A stretch of DNA of 64,000 nt from Amycolatopsis circi (GTDB lineage Bacteria > Actinomycetota > Actinomycetes > Mycobacteriales > Pseudonocardiaceae): NCBI RefSeq assembly GCF_003385235.1, contig NZ_PQIA01000018.1, positions 1 to 64,000 of the forward strand, given 5' to 3'. A program made the position numbers and the translations under genes. The first letter of the stretch is position 1, and the number at the start of each line of letters is the position of its first letter. Shown here piece after piece: positions 36,919 through 47,104 of this stretch. Below the pieces are notes generated by a model that saw nothing but the letters and a program-made list of their open reading frames with translations, had not been told where the DNA came from and searched no databases.

Positions 36919-37885
36919 ACCCGCCCCGCGCCACACCGTGCGCCGGCTGCCCGAACCCCGGCAACGCTCCGCGGATCCGCCGCCTCGGACTCGGACCCAG
37001 CAGCGGTCGGCGACGACTTTCGTGTCTTTTACGCCGCCCGCCGAGCCCGCCGAGGGTCGCGTGCCGAGGCCGATAGCGTGGCGGTCATTGTGCGCGGTCG
37101 CGTCCGCCTTGGTCCTGGGCTGTTCTGCAATGCTGATCCCGACCGCGGCGCAGCAGCCGCGAGCAGCGGGCAAAGCGGCGCCGTCGGCCGCGGCCTACCA
37201 GCCGTCCTCGGCTGCCGCCCACCCCGTCGACTCAGCGGCGCTGCCGGACGGCGCGCCGTTCGCCGTCTCCGGCGCGGGAACCTGGCACGTCGTCTCCGGC
37301 GGGAGCGGTACGACAGCGGGCACCGGACCGCAGTTGCTGACCTACACCGTCGAGGTCGAGGACGGCATCCAGCCCGCCGCCGGCGACGCGTCGTTCGCCG
37401 CCGCGGTCGACGCGATCCTCGCGGACCCGCGCGGCTGGACCGGGCTCGGAAAAGTGTCGCTGCGCCGGCTCGGCGACCCCGGCGCGGAGCCGGACTTCCG
37501 GGTCAGCTTGACCAGCCCGGGCACCAGCCGCCGCCCGGACCTCTGCGGCTACACGATCCCGTACGACACCTCCTGCAACCTCACGAAGCGCGGGCGCGTG
37601 GTCGTCAACCTGGCGCGCTGGGTCCGCGGGGCGCACTCCTACGACGGCGACCTTCCGGATTACCGGCGCTACGCCGTCAACCACGAGGTCGGGCACGCTC
37701 TCGGACACGGCCACGTCGCCTGCCCCGCGGACGGCGCGCCGGCGCCGGTGATGATGCAGCAGACCTTCGGACTGTCGAACACCTATCTCGCGCAGCTCAA
37801 CCGATCCGAGCCCGGTGCCGCCTCGTCTGTCCAGCCGGACGGCAAAGTCTGCCGGGCGCACGCGTGGGTGACGTCGGCATCGTAA
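36908..37885 (+). CDS. DUF3152 putative zinc metalloprotease
   Basis: 325 residues. A proline/arginine-rich cytoplasmic segment, a membrane helix (SLCAVASALVLGCSAMLIPT) near residue 60-80, then the DUF3152 domain with LLTYTVEVEDGIQ, CGYTIPYDTSCNL and the zincin motif NHEVGHALGHGHVAC (HExGH). A membrane-anchored extracellular peptidase is likely. The start is uncertain: the TTG at 36908 overlaps the deacetylase stop by 11 bp and implies coupling; GTG at 36938 or 37061 are alternatives. Confidence 0.82.
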   Translation: MPTEPAPRHTVRRLPEPRQRSADPPPRTRTQQRSATTFVSFTPPAEPAEGRVPRPIAWRSLCAVASALVLGCSAMLIPTAAQQPRAAGKAAPSAAAYQPSSAAAHPVDSAALPDGAPFAVSGAGTWHVVSGGSGTTAGTGPQLLTYTVEVEDGIQPAAGDASFAAAVDAILADPRGWTGLGKVSLRRLGDPGAEPDFRVSLTSPGTSRRPDLCGYTIPYDTSCNLTKRGRVVVNLARWVRGAHSYDGDLPDYRRYAVNHEVGHALGHGHVACPADGAPAPVMMQQTFGLSNTYLAQLNRSEPGAASSVQPDGKVCRAHAWVTSAS

Positions 37886-37972
37886 GCGCGCCAAGGCTTT
37901 TCCCGATCTCCAGGTTCACTGGCGGCCCGACTTGCCGGCGGGATTCAGCGATGTATCCTCCGGTGCCGACCG

Positions 37973-39091
37973 TCACCTGCTCTGGACGAGGGCATCGGCC
38001 AGCCGGGCGAGAGCCGCGCTGAAAGCGTCGGCCGGAAGGTGGCCGAAGCCAAGCCGGAATACGCGGTCGTGCTCGCCGAACCACGAGCCCGGCGCCACCC
38101 GGACGTCGCGCTTGGCGAGGCGGCCGTAGAAAGCGGCGACTGCGTCATCGGAGAACCGGTCGGCAGGAAGGCGCAGGCAGCACAGGGCGCCACCGTCCGG
38201 CCGGACGATCTCCACTGGCTGGCCAGGCACCCAGTCCAGCAGTTCGGCGAGCGCTTGCCGCAGACGCCTGGCGCGGGGCGCCAGGATTTCGCCGCCTCGG
38301 CGGAGTGCTTGCGCGGCAAGGAACTCGTCGACCGTGGAGCACGCGATCGTCGTGTGGAACTTGGCTTGCCGGAGCGTTTCGTACAGCTCGGCGTCGGTTG
38401 TGGTCAACCAGCCGAGCCGAAGCCCAGCAGCGCCGTGCGCCTTCGACAGCGACGAGCAGGTGACGACTCGCGGCGACATGGCCGCGGCCGAACGTGGGAT
38501 CGGGACGTCGCCGTACGTGGACTCTCGGTAAGTCTCGTCGATCAGCACGATCGCTTCCGGTGCCTCATCCTCCACTGCGGCAAGCAAGGCCCGCAGCTCG
38601 TCGTCGGTGAATCGGACGCCCGAGGGATTCTGCGGCGAGGCCAGCGATACCAGCCGAGTCCGCGGGGTGAGCGTCTCCGCGATCGTGTCCAGCGGCAACC
38701 GGTAACCGTGGTCGAACGACAACGGCACCGTGTCCACCTGGATGCCGAGCCCTTCCGGGACGGTCCGCGCGGGCGGAAAGCACGGCGTGGCAAGGAGAAC
38801 CCGGTCGCCCGGGCGGCACGTCGCTTGGGCGACAAGGAACATCGCTTCGATCGCACCGACCGTGACCAGCACTTGTTCGGCATTCACCCCGGCACCCGCG
38901 GCGATCAGCTCTCGCAGATCGGCTTCGCCGCGCGAAGTGCCGTAGCCGAGCACCATGCCCGCGAGGTCGCCCGGGTCGGCCAAGTCGCTGAAGCTCAGCG
39001 GCGGGCAGGTGCTCTCGGCCAGGTCGTAGCGCACCGGGCTGTCGATCAGAGCGGTCAAGGCGCTGGGGGCAAAGGTCGTCATGGCATCCAT
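37973..39091 (-). CDS. PLP-dependent aminotransferase, class I/II
   Basis: 372 residues of fold type I. VLGYGTSRGEADLRELIAAG, SLASPQNPSGVRF (NPSG loop), AIVLIDETYRE (pyridine-N Asp) and SSLSKAHGAAGLRLGW with the PLP Lys in SLSKAHG. All catalytic residues are present. Substrate unknown; similar proteins act on alanine, tyrosine or other amino acids. It is divergent from a MocR regulator, itself an aminotransferase-like sensor, and probably under its control. ATG 39091, or 39082 three codons later. Confidence 0.9.
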   Translation of the reverse strand: MDAMTTFAPSALTALIDSPVRYDLAESTCPPLSFSDLADPGDLAGMVLGYGTSRGEADLRELIAAGAGVNAEQVLVTVGAIEAMFLVAQATCRPGDRVLLATPCFPPARTVPEGLGIQVDTVPLSFDHGYRLPLDTIAETLTPRTRLVSLASPQNPSGVRFTDDELRALLAAVEDEAPEAIVLIDETYRESTYGDVPIPRSAAAMSPRVVTCSSLSKAHGAAGLRLGWLTTTDAELYETLRQAKFHTTIACSTVDEFLAAQALRRGGEILAPRARRLRQALAELLDWVPGQPVEIVRPDGGALCCLRLPADRFSDDAVAAFYGRLAKRDVRVAPGSWFGEHDRVFRLGFGHLPADAFSAALARLADALVQSR

Positions 39092-39122
39092 GATCTGGGC
39101 GGGCCCGCTGTTCCGGCAGAGC

Positions 39123-39140
39123 CAATTCGGCTAAATTGGT
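39123..39140. promoter_or_regulatory. Inverted repeat CCAATT-N6-AATTGG between aminotransferase and MocR genes
   Basis: Perfect 6-bp arms with a 6-bp spacer in a 55-bp divergent promoter region. A third CCAAT lies at 39152-39156. It is the probable MocR binding region; MocR proteins often use repeated half-sites. Confidence 0.5.
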
Positions 39141-39146
39141 TTGTCA

Positions 39147-40574
39147 ATGGAGCCAATAGGGTGGGTGGAGCGTCTCGGTCGGTGGTCGTCGGGGCGGGGG
39201 CCGATGTATGTGCTGCTCGCGGCGCGGATGCGCACGCTGATCGACGACGGCGAGCTGGCGCCCGGATCCCGGCTGCCCCCGGATCGCGCGCTGGCGGCGG
39301 CACTCGCGGTCGGCCGCAGCACCGTCGTCGCGGCGTATGACCAGCTGGCTGTGGAAGGCCGTATCGTGCGCCGGCAAGGCAGCGGCACCAAGGTCGCGGG
39401 CCGAGCTGCCGCGGCGCAGAGCCGAGCCACCACCGAGGCGCCCGCGTTCCTGCACCTGCTCGAACCGCAGGACGGCGTGCTCATGCTGGCGTGTGCCGCA
39501 CCGGATGCCCCGCCGCCGGAGCTGGGCGACGCCTACGCCCGGACACTGCCGCAGCTCGCGGACACCACCGGCGACATCGGCTACCACCCGATGGGGCACA
39601 AGGCATTGCGCCGCGCGATCGCCGAGCGCTACCAGCGGCGCGGCGTGCCTACCGCCCCGGATCAGGTGCTGGTCACCACGGGCGGGCAACAAGCGCTGTC
39701 GATGCTGGCACGCGCGCTGCTCCGGCCGGGCGACCGGGTACTGGCGGAGGCTCCGACCTATCCAGGTGCGCTCGAGGCGTTCCGGGAAGAGGGTGCTGTA
39801 CTGCGCGGGCTGCCGGTCGGGCTCGCCGGGTTCCCGGCCGCGGTCGCCGAGCACCGACCCGCGCTCGCTTACGTCATCGCTTCCTTCCACAATCCGACCG
39901 GCGCGGTGCTGCCCGCACTGCAGCGACGGCGTCTGGCAGAGACCGCGGCCGCCGCCGGCGTCCCGCTCGTCGACGACGAGGTGCTCGCCGACCTCGGCTT
40001 CCCCGGCGAGCACCTGCCGCCGCCGCTCGCCGCGTACAACGACCAGGTGATCACGATCGGCTCGCTGAGCAAGGTCGTCTGGGGCGGCCTGCGAATCGGC
40101 TGGGTACGCGCGCCGGCACCCGTCATCGCACGGCTGGCACGGTTGCGAGCGGTGCATGATCTTGGCGGCAACATTCCCGCGCAGCTGGCCGCCGTCGACC
40201 TGCTCGCACATCTCGACGGTCTCCAGCTCCGAGGGAACGCGCAGCGGCAGGTCCGCCACGACCACCTGCGCGCCGAACTCGCCCGGCACCTCCCAAGCTG
40301 GCACGTGCCCGCTGTACCCGGTGGCCAAACCGTGTGGATCCGCCTGCCGCACGGCGACGGTGCGTCCTTTGCCCAGACAGCGATGCGCCACGGGGTTGCG
40401 GTGCTGCCGGGCGCCGGGCTCGACGCGGAAGGAGGCAGCAAGGAGTACGTGCGCCTGCACTTCCTCGCTCCGCCCGACGACCTCAGCGAAGCCGTCCGCC
40501 GCCTCGCCGCCGCGTGGCACGGCTACCGCCCTCGGCCTGACTGGGTTCCCTCGGTGCCGAGAATGGCAATCTGA
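39147..40574 (+). CDS. MocR/PdxR-family regulator (GntR HTH fused to aminotransferase domain)
   Basis: 475 residues. An N-terminal GntR winged helix (YVLLAARMRTLIDDGELAPG, SRLPPDRALAAALAVGRSTV) is joined by a linker (about 75-105) to a fold-type-I aminotransferase domain: DIGYHPMGHKALRRAIAERY, SFHNPTGAVLPALQ, LVDDEVLADL and TIGSLSKVVWGGLRIGW with the PLP lysine. The fused domain senses PLP or an amino acid adduct. Start at ATG 39147 rather than the TTG two codons earlier. It likely regulates the divergent aminotransferase and itself. Confidence 0.92.
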   Translation: MEPIGWVERLGRWSSGRGPMYVLLAARMRTLIDDGELAPGSRLPPDRALAAALAVGRSTVVAAYDQLAVEGRIVRRQGSGTKVAGRAAAAQSRATTEAPAFLHLLEPQDGVLMLACAAPDAPPPELGDAYARTLPQLADTTGDIGYHPMGHKALRRAIAERYQRRGVPTAPDQVLVTTGGQQALSMLARALLRPGDRVLAEAPTYPGALEAFREEGAVLRGLPVGLAGFPAAVAEHRPALAYVIASFHNPTGAVLPALQRRRLAETAAAAGVPLVDDEVLADLGFPGEHLPPPLAAYNDQVITIGSLSKVVWGGLRIGWVRAPAPVIARLARLRAVHDLGGNIPAQLAAVDLLAHLDGLQLRGNAQRQVRHDHLRAELARHLPSWHVPAVPGGQTVWIRLPHGDGASFAQTAMRHGVAVLPGAGLDAEGGSKEYVRLHFLAPPDDLSEAVRRLAAAWHGYRPRPDWVPSVPRMAI

Positions 40575-40609
40575 CCTATTGTTCGAAAAGGTGCAGAAAG
40601 CAGCGGGGC

Positions 40610-41620
<1,011 letters not shown>

Positions 41621-41813
41621 TCATCTGGCCCGCAGCTCCGCTTTTCAATCGGAACCGGTGACAGCAGGTTAAGTCGCTCTTCGGGCGGCGGGGAGACCCT
41701 CCTGATACAGGTACTGCCGGTGCTTCCCTCCTTCGGGCGCTCTTCGAGGTGCATAGCCATGGGGGTACCGGCAGGGCCTCCCTTCGCCTGCGGACAGGGC
41801 CTATGGTCGAGGG

Positions 41814-42719
41814 GTGGCCACGATCGATCTGCGTACCGAGATCAAGGAGTTCCTGAGTTCCCGTCGTGCGCGGATCACGCCCGAGCAGGCCGGGCTGCCC
41901 GCCTACGGCGGGAACCGCCGGGTCAAAGGTCTGCGTCGCGAAGAGGCAGCGCTGTTGGCAGGAGTGTCGGTCGACTACTACGTGCGCATGGAGCGCGGCA
42001 GCCTCACCGGCACCTCCGACGGCGTGCTCGACGCGCTGGCCTCCGCCTTGCAGCTCGACGAGGCCGAGCGCGACCACCTGTTCCACCTCGCGCGGCAGTC
42101 CAGGACGCCCAGCGGTCCACGCCGCCGCCGACCCGCCGCGACGGTGCGTCCGGCGCTGCAGCGGGTGCTCGACGCCACCGCCGATGCCCCGGCGTGGATC
42201 TGCAACGGCCGCTACGACGTCCTGGCCACGAACCACCTCGCCCGCGCACTGTTTTCCCCGGTACTGGCCGACCCGCGACGCCCGGCGAACACCGCGCGAT
42301 TCGTGTATCTGGAACCCGAAGCAGCACAAACGTTCTTCGTCGACTACGACCGCATCGCCAGCGATGTGGCCGCGAAGCTGCGCATGGAAGCCGGTCGCAA
42401 TCCGCACGACGAGGACCTGATAGCCCTCGTCGGCGAGTTGTCGACACGCAGCGAACTGTTCCGGCAGCGGTGGGCGTCCCAGGACGTCCGGCTCCACCGC
42501 TCCGGCCGCAAGCGGCTGCACCATCCGGTCGTAGGCCAGCTCGACCTGGACGTCGAATCGATGGAACTGCCTGCCGACCCCGGCCTGCTCCTCAACGTCT
42601 ACACCGCACCCGCCGGCACCGCGACCGCGGACGGCTTGGCCCTGCTGGCGTCGTGGGCGGCCAGCCAGGAGAAGCCGGCGACCGAGACACAAGCACGGTC
42701 GGCTTCGGAGCTGTCGTAG
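41814..42719 (+). CDS. XRE-family regulator with MmyB-like ligand domain
   Basis: 301 residues. The HTH is VKGLRREEAALLAGVSVDYY then VRMERGSLTG near residues 38-65, the classical MmyB/XRE pattern. The rest is the MmyB-like PAS-type sensor: AWICNGRYDVLATNHLARAL, NTARFVYLEPEA, RMEAGRNPHDEDLIALVGEL and RLHRSGRKRLHHPVVGQLDL. Such domains bind fatty acids or related ligands. GTG start at 41814. Probably controls the divergent aldo/keto reductase. Confidence 0.92.
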   Translation: MATIDLRTEIKEFLSSRRARITPEQAGLPAYGGNRRVKGLRREEAALLAGVSVDYYVRMERGSLTGTSDGVLDALASALQLDEAERDHLFHLARQSRTPSGPRRRRPAATVRPALQRVLDATADAPAWICNGRYDVLATNHLARALFSPVLADPRRPANTARFVYLEPEAAQTFFVDYDRIASDVAAKLRMEAGRNPHDEDLIALVGELSTRSELFRQRWASQDVRLHRSGRKRLHHPVVGQLDLDVESMELPADPGLLLNVYTAPAGTATADGLALLASWAASQEKPATETQARSASELS

Positions 42720-43098
42720 GCCGGACTTTGGTGGTCCGCAGGCTGGCTGCTTGGCGAATGGCCGCCTGGACCGCGCCGGTCCGGAGGTCCTTCAGGAACG
42801 CGGTGATCGACCGGTTGCGGATCACGCACCTACCGCCGGGATCGTGCACAACTTTCACCGCGAGGGGAAACTCGGCGGTCTCGGCGACGGCGCCGTTCTT
42901 GACCGGGTAATCCGCCAAGACCGAGCCGGAGGCGGACGCGTGCACGATGAGACTCGTCTCGCCGTTCGGGCACAGAGATTCCGCGGCACCGGACAACTTG
43001 GCGGAAATCGTTGTCGTGCCTTTCACTGGCATGTCCGATTCGAGGAACGAGACAGTCACGACGACGCCGTTCCAGCCGACCACGGTGGCTTCCGGCAC
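42592..43098 (-). pseudogene. Exported small protein with damaged 5' end
   Basis: From a GTG at 43098 the frame reads PEATVVGWNGVVVTVSFLES, then KLSGAAESLCPNGETSLIVH and CVIRNRSITAFLKDLRTGAV, a beta-sandwich-like secreted protein. Codons just upstream in the same frame read AALLAAGTGAASAAEAHF, like the end of a signal peptide, but there is no in-frame start before a stop at 43186-43188. The signal peptide is therefore cut off or frameshifted. The tail also overlaps the XRE gene by 128 bp and turns basic, so the 3' end may be shifted too. Confidence 0.45.
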
Positions 43099-43317
43099 GA
43101 AATGCGCCTCGGCCGCCGACGCGGCGCCGGTGCCAGCGGCCAGGAGCGCCGCGGTGTCGCTGGCCGAAAGTCCCGAACTGGCCCGCTACGCCAAAACCAG
43201 TCCGTCGACTCGTTCGGTACTCCATGGGGGCATCCTCCGGTTCCGGTAAGTTGTCCGATATCTCGGGTCACCGGGAACGACGACCCGTGAGATTGGGTCC
43301 GGTACGAGGGGAATCAG

Positions 43318-44079
43318 ATGCACAAGGGTTTTGTCATGTCCATCGGCCGTTCGGCCATGGCGGTCGGCGTGGTCGGCGCGCTGGCGGCGTGTTCGTCGGG
43401 AGCCGCCTCGGCCCCGGCGGAAACCGCGCCCGCCCGCGCCGAGGTTTTCGGCGTGGCCGGTTACCGCGGCATCGCGCCGGGGATGGCCAAGGAAGCGGCG
43501 CTCGCCACCGGGAAGCTCGCCAACGCCCCGGTGTCCGTGCTGGACGGCTGCACGGACCTGAGTTGGCAGGGCGGTCCCGCGCCGGACCAGGCCCGGCTGG
43601 CCGCCGAGGCCGAGGCGCAGCGGAAGGCCGACGACCTCAACGCCAAGGCGGACGAGGCGGACCGGACCGCGAAACAGCCCGCGGGCAAGTCCGCCGCGGA
43701 TTCGGCCAAAGCCGCAGCCAAGGACGCGGAGGCGGCTCAGCTGGCGGCGGACGCCGCGATGGCGAGTGCCGACCTGGCGGGCAAGCGGGAAGAGCGCGAC
43801 AAGGCGTTCGCCGCGGCTGGCGGCGCCTCGTTCGGCAAGAACGGCTTGCACGAGCTGGGCGCGCCGGCCGGGGCCAAGACCGCGGAGGGCATCGGCGCCG
43901 GATCCTCGGTGGCCGACCTGCACAAGGCGTACGACGCGCGCGGCCTGAAGCTCGGCCCGGCCGGGCGGTTCGAGCTGCCCGTCGCGGAAAAGCCGGGCTG
44001 GCGCTTCGAGTTCACCGCCGCCGCCGACGGCACTGTCGGCGGAGTGTCGATCGTCGACGGCGCCACGAAGTGCCGTTGA
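43318..44079 (+). CDS. Lipoprotein with long helical segment
   Basis: 253 residues. Signal with lipobox (VGVVGALAACSSG). Residues about 35-80 are a folded segment (YRGIAPGMAKEAALATGKLA, DGCTDLSW), 84-165 an alanine/lysine/glutamate-rich coiled coil (ARLAAEAEAQRKADDLNAKA and on), and the C-terminal 80 residues a second copy-like domain (GAGSSVADLHKAYDARGLKL, DGTVGGVSIVDGATKC). Function unknown; a cell-wall-spanning spacer is a possibility. Site GAGGGGA before ATG 43318. It ends at the hairpin 44121-44152. Confidence 0.75.
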   Translation: MHKGFVMSIGRSAMAVGVVGALAACSSGAASAPAETAPARAEVFGVAGYRGIAPGMAKEAALATGKLANAPVSVLDGCTDLSWQGGPAPDQARLAAEAEAQRKADDLNAKADEADRTAKQPAGKSAADSAKAAAKDAEAAQLAADAAMASADLAGKREERDKAFAAAGGASFGKNGLHELGAPAGAKTAEGIGAGSSVADLHKAYDARGLKLGPAGRFELPVAEKPGWRFEFTAAADGTVGGVSIVDGATKCR

Positions 44080-44120
44080 CACAAAGCCACGCTCGCTGCT
44101 GAGTCCACTGTGGACGTATG

Positions 44121-44152
44121 AGGCCTCCTTGCCGTCGGGGACAAGGAGGCCT
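44121..44152. terminator. 11-bp hairpin with T-rich tail
   Basis: AGGCCTCCTTG pairs with CAAGGAGGCCT around a 10-nt loop and is followed by TCGCTTTT on the plus strand. It lies between convergent genes (lipoprotein and murJ) and can serve both. Confidence 0.85.
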
Positions 44153-44222
44153 TCGCTTTTCTCCGGGACGACCGATCAGCGGATCCAGGCGCCTCAACGA
44201 ACTCTGCTTTAGCGGAACCAGG

Positions 44223-46304
44223 TTATCCGCGCGTCGACTGCTGCCTGCGTTTCACCAGCCGAGTGAACCGCTTCCGCGCGGGCGCGAGTTCCTCGATCCT
44301 CAGCGCCGCGAGCACGCCGAACGACACGCCGAGCCCGACGAGGCCCTGCAGGATCAGCTTGACCCACGCGGTCGCCCGGACCCCGACGTCCGGCACGATC
44401 CAGCCGACGACGACAGCCGCGGCGACGCCGAGTCCGCTCGCTACGACCGTGAACAGGATGACCCCGAGCGCCCGCTTGCTGCGCAGGTGGCCGAGGCTTG
44501 CCCACAACCAGACTTGGCCCAGGATCGCGCCGACCACGAACGTCAGGGAGTTCACCAGCATCGTGCCCAGCACGATGCTGCGCGCGTCCAGCAACACCGG
44601 GCAGAGATACAGCAGCGGAACCTTCACCGCGGTCATCACGACCATGATCAGCGTCGGGGTGCGCGCGTCCTTCATCGCGTAGAACACCCGCAGCTGCAGC
44701 ATGACCAGCGCATACGGCAGCAGCCCGAACGACGAGATCGCCAGCGCCTGACCGAGCCGGCCCGCGTCGGCCACGGAGTTCACGCCGCCGCTGAACAGGG
44801 CCACACCGATCGGCGAGCCCACCACTGTCAGCACGGCAGCGATCGGCACCAGCATCACGATGGAGATGCGCGACGCGTAGGAAAGATCGGCCACGACCTT
44901 GCGCACGTCGCCGTCCGCGGCGTTGCGGGACAGCCGCGGCATGATCGCGGTCAGCAGGGACACCCCGATCACGCCGTAGGGCAGCTGGAACAGCAGCCAG
45001 GCGTTGGCGTAGATGGTCACCCCGCCCGGGTCGCCGCTGGTCAGCACCCGGGTGTTGACCGTCAGGCCGATCAGGCTGATGCCGACGTAGCCGAGGATCC
45101 ACAGAGCGAGGCCGCCGAACTCCTTCATCCGCTTGTCGATGCCCCAGCGCCATTTGAAGCGGAACCCCGTCCGCAGCAGCGGCGGAAACAGCAGCGCCGC
45201 CTGCACGACGATGCCCGTCGTGACGCCGATGCCGAGCACGAGCACCTTCGGGTCGCTCAGGTGCACCGGATCGGTCGAGATCTTGCCCGGCATGAGCATG
45301 AACAACGCCAGGGTCGCGATGACGACGACGTTGTTCATCACCGGCGCCCATGCGGTCGGGCCGAAGATGTGCTTGGCGTTGAGGATCGCCGACAGCAGCG
45401 CGAACACGCCGTAGAAGAAGATCTCGGGCAGCAGCAGCCGGGCGAACGCGTTGGTCAGTGCGGAGTTGGCTTGTCCGCCCTTCTCCAGATACAGCGAGGT
45501 CAGCGCCGGTGCCGCGGTCACGGCGAGGACGGTGCCCACGGCCAGGACCGTCAGGCCCAGCGTGAGCAATCGCTGGGTGTACGCCGCGCCGCCGTCGGGG
45601 TCGTCCTGCGACCGCACGATCAACGGCACCACGACACTGCTGAGCACGCCGCCGAGCAGCAGCTCGAAGACGCTGTTCGGCAGCGTGTTGGCGATGGTGA
45701 ACGAGTCGTTCTCGACGCCGGTGCCGACCGCCCACACGAGCATGATCTTCCACAGGAAGCCGGTGATCCGGCTGACCAGCGAGGCGATGGCCATCTGCCC
45801 GCTGGACTTCGCGATCGACGGCGCCGCCGCCTTCGGCTGGACGCGCGGTAAGTAGTCGGTGGCCTCGCGCCCCGGCCCCTCGCCGAGCGGGCCGGCCGGC
45901 GCGCCGCTGAGCGGCCGCGGCAGCATCCGGGTGGCGAGCGAGTCGTACGGACGCAACGCATCCGGGTCGGCGACCGGCCACTTCGGACTCGCCGGCACCC
46001 CGCCGACGCGCGGGATGAACACCGTCGCGTCGGGATCGTCCGGCGCCAGCGGCGGCGCGCCGAACGGCATGCTGTTCTGCCCGCTCCCCTGCCCCCACGG
46101 CCGGACCGGCGACCGCCGCTGCGCGGGCGGCGGGGGCTGGCGCGTCTCCGGGAGCTGCTGGCCGCGGGGTGGCATCTGCCTGCGATGATCGTCTGCCGCC
46201 GGCGGGATACGGCTGGTCTGCTGCTCCGGCGGAGGACGCCGCGTGACACGTTCGGCGGGACGCTCGGGTGGCCACCCTGGGTCGCTGTCCAACGTGTGCC
46301 CCAT
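44223..46304 (-). CDS. murJ: MurJ lipid II flippase with long disordered N-terminus
   Basis: 693 residues. The first 165 are proline-, arginine- and glycine-rich and lack hydrophobic runs (RRPPPEQQTSRIPPAADDHR), thus a cytoplasmic tail. The remainder is the MOP-fold flippase with 14 or so helices: SLVSRITGFLWKIMLVWAVG, ENDSFTIANTLPNSVFELLL, GGVLSSVVVPLI, and FGPTAWAPVMNNVVVIATLA. It moves lipid II across the membrane for peptidoglycan synthesis. It ends soon after the membrane part, without the pseudokinase tail of mycobacterial MviN. ATG 46304 has no good ribosome site; TTG 46310 is an alternative. Neighbours are not those of the usual oriC-proximal murJ. Confidence 0.92.
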   Translation of the reverse strand: MGHTLDSDPGWPPERPAERVTRRPPPEQQTSRIPPAADDHRRQMPPRGQQLPETRQPPPPAQRRSPVRPWGQGSGQNSMPFGAPPLAPDDPDATVFIPRVGGVPASPKWPVADPDALRPYDSLATRMLPRPLSGAPAGPLGEGPGREATDYLPRVQPKAAAPSIAKSSGQMAIASLVSRITGFLWKIMLVWAVGTGVENDSFTIANTLPNSVFELLLGGVLSSVVVPLIVRSQDDPDGGAAYTQRLLTLGLTVLAVGTVLAVTAAPALTSLYLEKGGQANSALTNAFARLLLPEIFFYGVFALLSAILNAKHIFGPTAWAPVMNNVVVIATLALFMLMPGKISTDPVHLSDPKVLVLGIGVTTGIVVQAALLFPPLLRTGFRFKWRWGIDKRMKEFGGLALWILGYVGISLIGLTVNTRVLTSGDPGGVTIYANAWLLFQLPYGVIGVSLLTAIMPRLSRNAADGDVRKVVADLSYASRISIVMLVPIAAVLTVVGSPIGVALFSGGVNSVADAGRLGQALAISSFGLLPYALVMLQLRVFYAMKDARTPTLIMVVMTAVKVPLLYLCPVLLDARSIVLGTMLVNSLTFVVGAILGQVWLWASLGHLRSKRALGVILFTVVASGLGVAAAVVVGWIVPDVGVRATAWVKLILQGLVGLGVSFGVLAALRIEELAPARKRFTRLVKRRQQSTRG

Positions 46305-46451
46305 CGTCAACGGTCGATTCGAACCCCAAGGGTAGTCACTACGCGCGGCCAGGCGCCCGCTCCGGCCACTGAACTAACGGCACTTGCTGACGGTCTCTTC
46401 GTCGATCCGTTGGGTGGTCGCGTCGGCGGCCGGCTGGGTTCGGGGTCCGGG

Positions 46452-46832
46452 CTACCAGATCCACATCCGTCGCGGGTCGGTCTGACCGTTTTCATCGACT
46501 CCGATGAGATGGGCGGCTTCGGGGCCGGTGCGCGACTCGTCGTCGAGCGGGACGGCGAAGCGGTGCTCGCCGGAGTCCACGGCGAGGTAGTGATGGGGGA
46601 TCACTTCGCAGTGTTCGATCACTGTGCCGATGTAGGAACGCATGACAACCGGTGACTGTCCTTCCGGGAAGCGCCATCCGCGGCAACCGTACAGCCCGAA
46701 CGGGTTCGCGAGGGCCCGCAGGATGGGTCCGTCGAAGTGCAGTTCGACGTAGTCGCGCACAAAGCAGACCGCACTGACCTCTCGGCCGACGAGGAGCTGC
46801 AACGGGGCGAAGGGGTCGTCAGCGATGGCCAC
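46452..46832 (-). CDS. Hypothetical protein
   Basis: 126 residues, soluble, with a compact alpha/beta pattern: DPFAPLQLLVGREVSAVCFV, RDYVELHFDGPILRALANPF, SYIGTVIEHCEVIPHHYLAV and HRFAVPLDDESRTGPEAAHL. The Hxx/YVELxFDGP wording is seen in small actinomycete proteins of unknown role. Start ATG 46832. It stands alone behind the murJ gene. Confidence 0.7.
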   Translation of the reverse strand: MAIADDPFAPLQLLVGREVSAVCFVRDYVELHFDGPILRALANPFGLYGCRGWRFPEGQSPVVMRSYIGTVIEHCEVIPHHYLAVDSGEHRFAVPLDDESRTGPEAAHLIGVDENGQTDPRRMWIW

Positions 46833-47104
46833 GCGACCATGCTGTCAGAAGCACGGGCGGCGGGGTGTCGATCCTGCGGCTAGTCACGTCGCCGGGGACG
46901 CTGGTGTCGTCCTCCTGACGCAGGTCTGGGTGATCTTGCCCTTCACCTCGGCCAGGCTGAGCTGCGGCTCTTTGATTTCCCCGGGTCATCTGTCGCGTTT
47001 GGTTCATCCCGCTGTTCGCGTCGGGTCACGGTCCCAGCCACAGCAGCCGTTCCAGCTCCGCCACACCGGCCACCAGCGAAGCACCTTCGCAACGGAATCG
47101 ATAG
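46833..47104. other. Gap before the I36 remnant
   Basis: No supported gene. The missing signal peptide of the I36-like gene should lie here but none is seen in any plus-strand frame. Confidence 0.35.

Noticed and set aside
44223..46310. MurJ start at the TTG of 46310
   Set aside because: ATG 46304 is two codons downstream and at least as well placed; neither has a clear ribosome site.
46302..46384. tRNA-like sequence on the minus strand just upstream of murJ (GTGCCGTTAGTTCAGTGG and GGGGTTCGAATC)
   Set aside because: The D arm and T loop look right, but the T stem does not pair, the acceptor pairs only 5 of 7 and the anticodon arm cannot form. At best a degenerate tRNA remnant.
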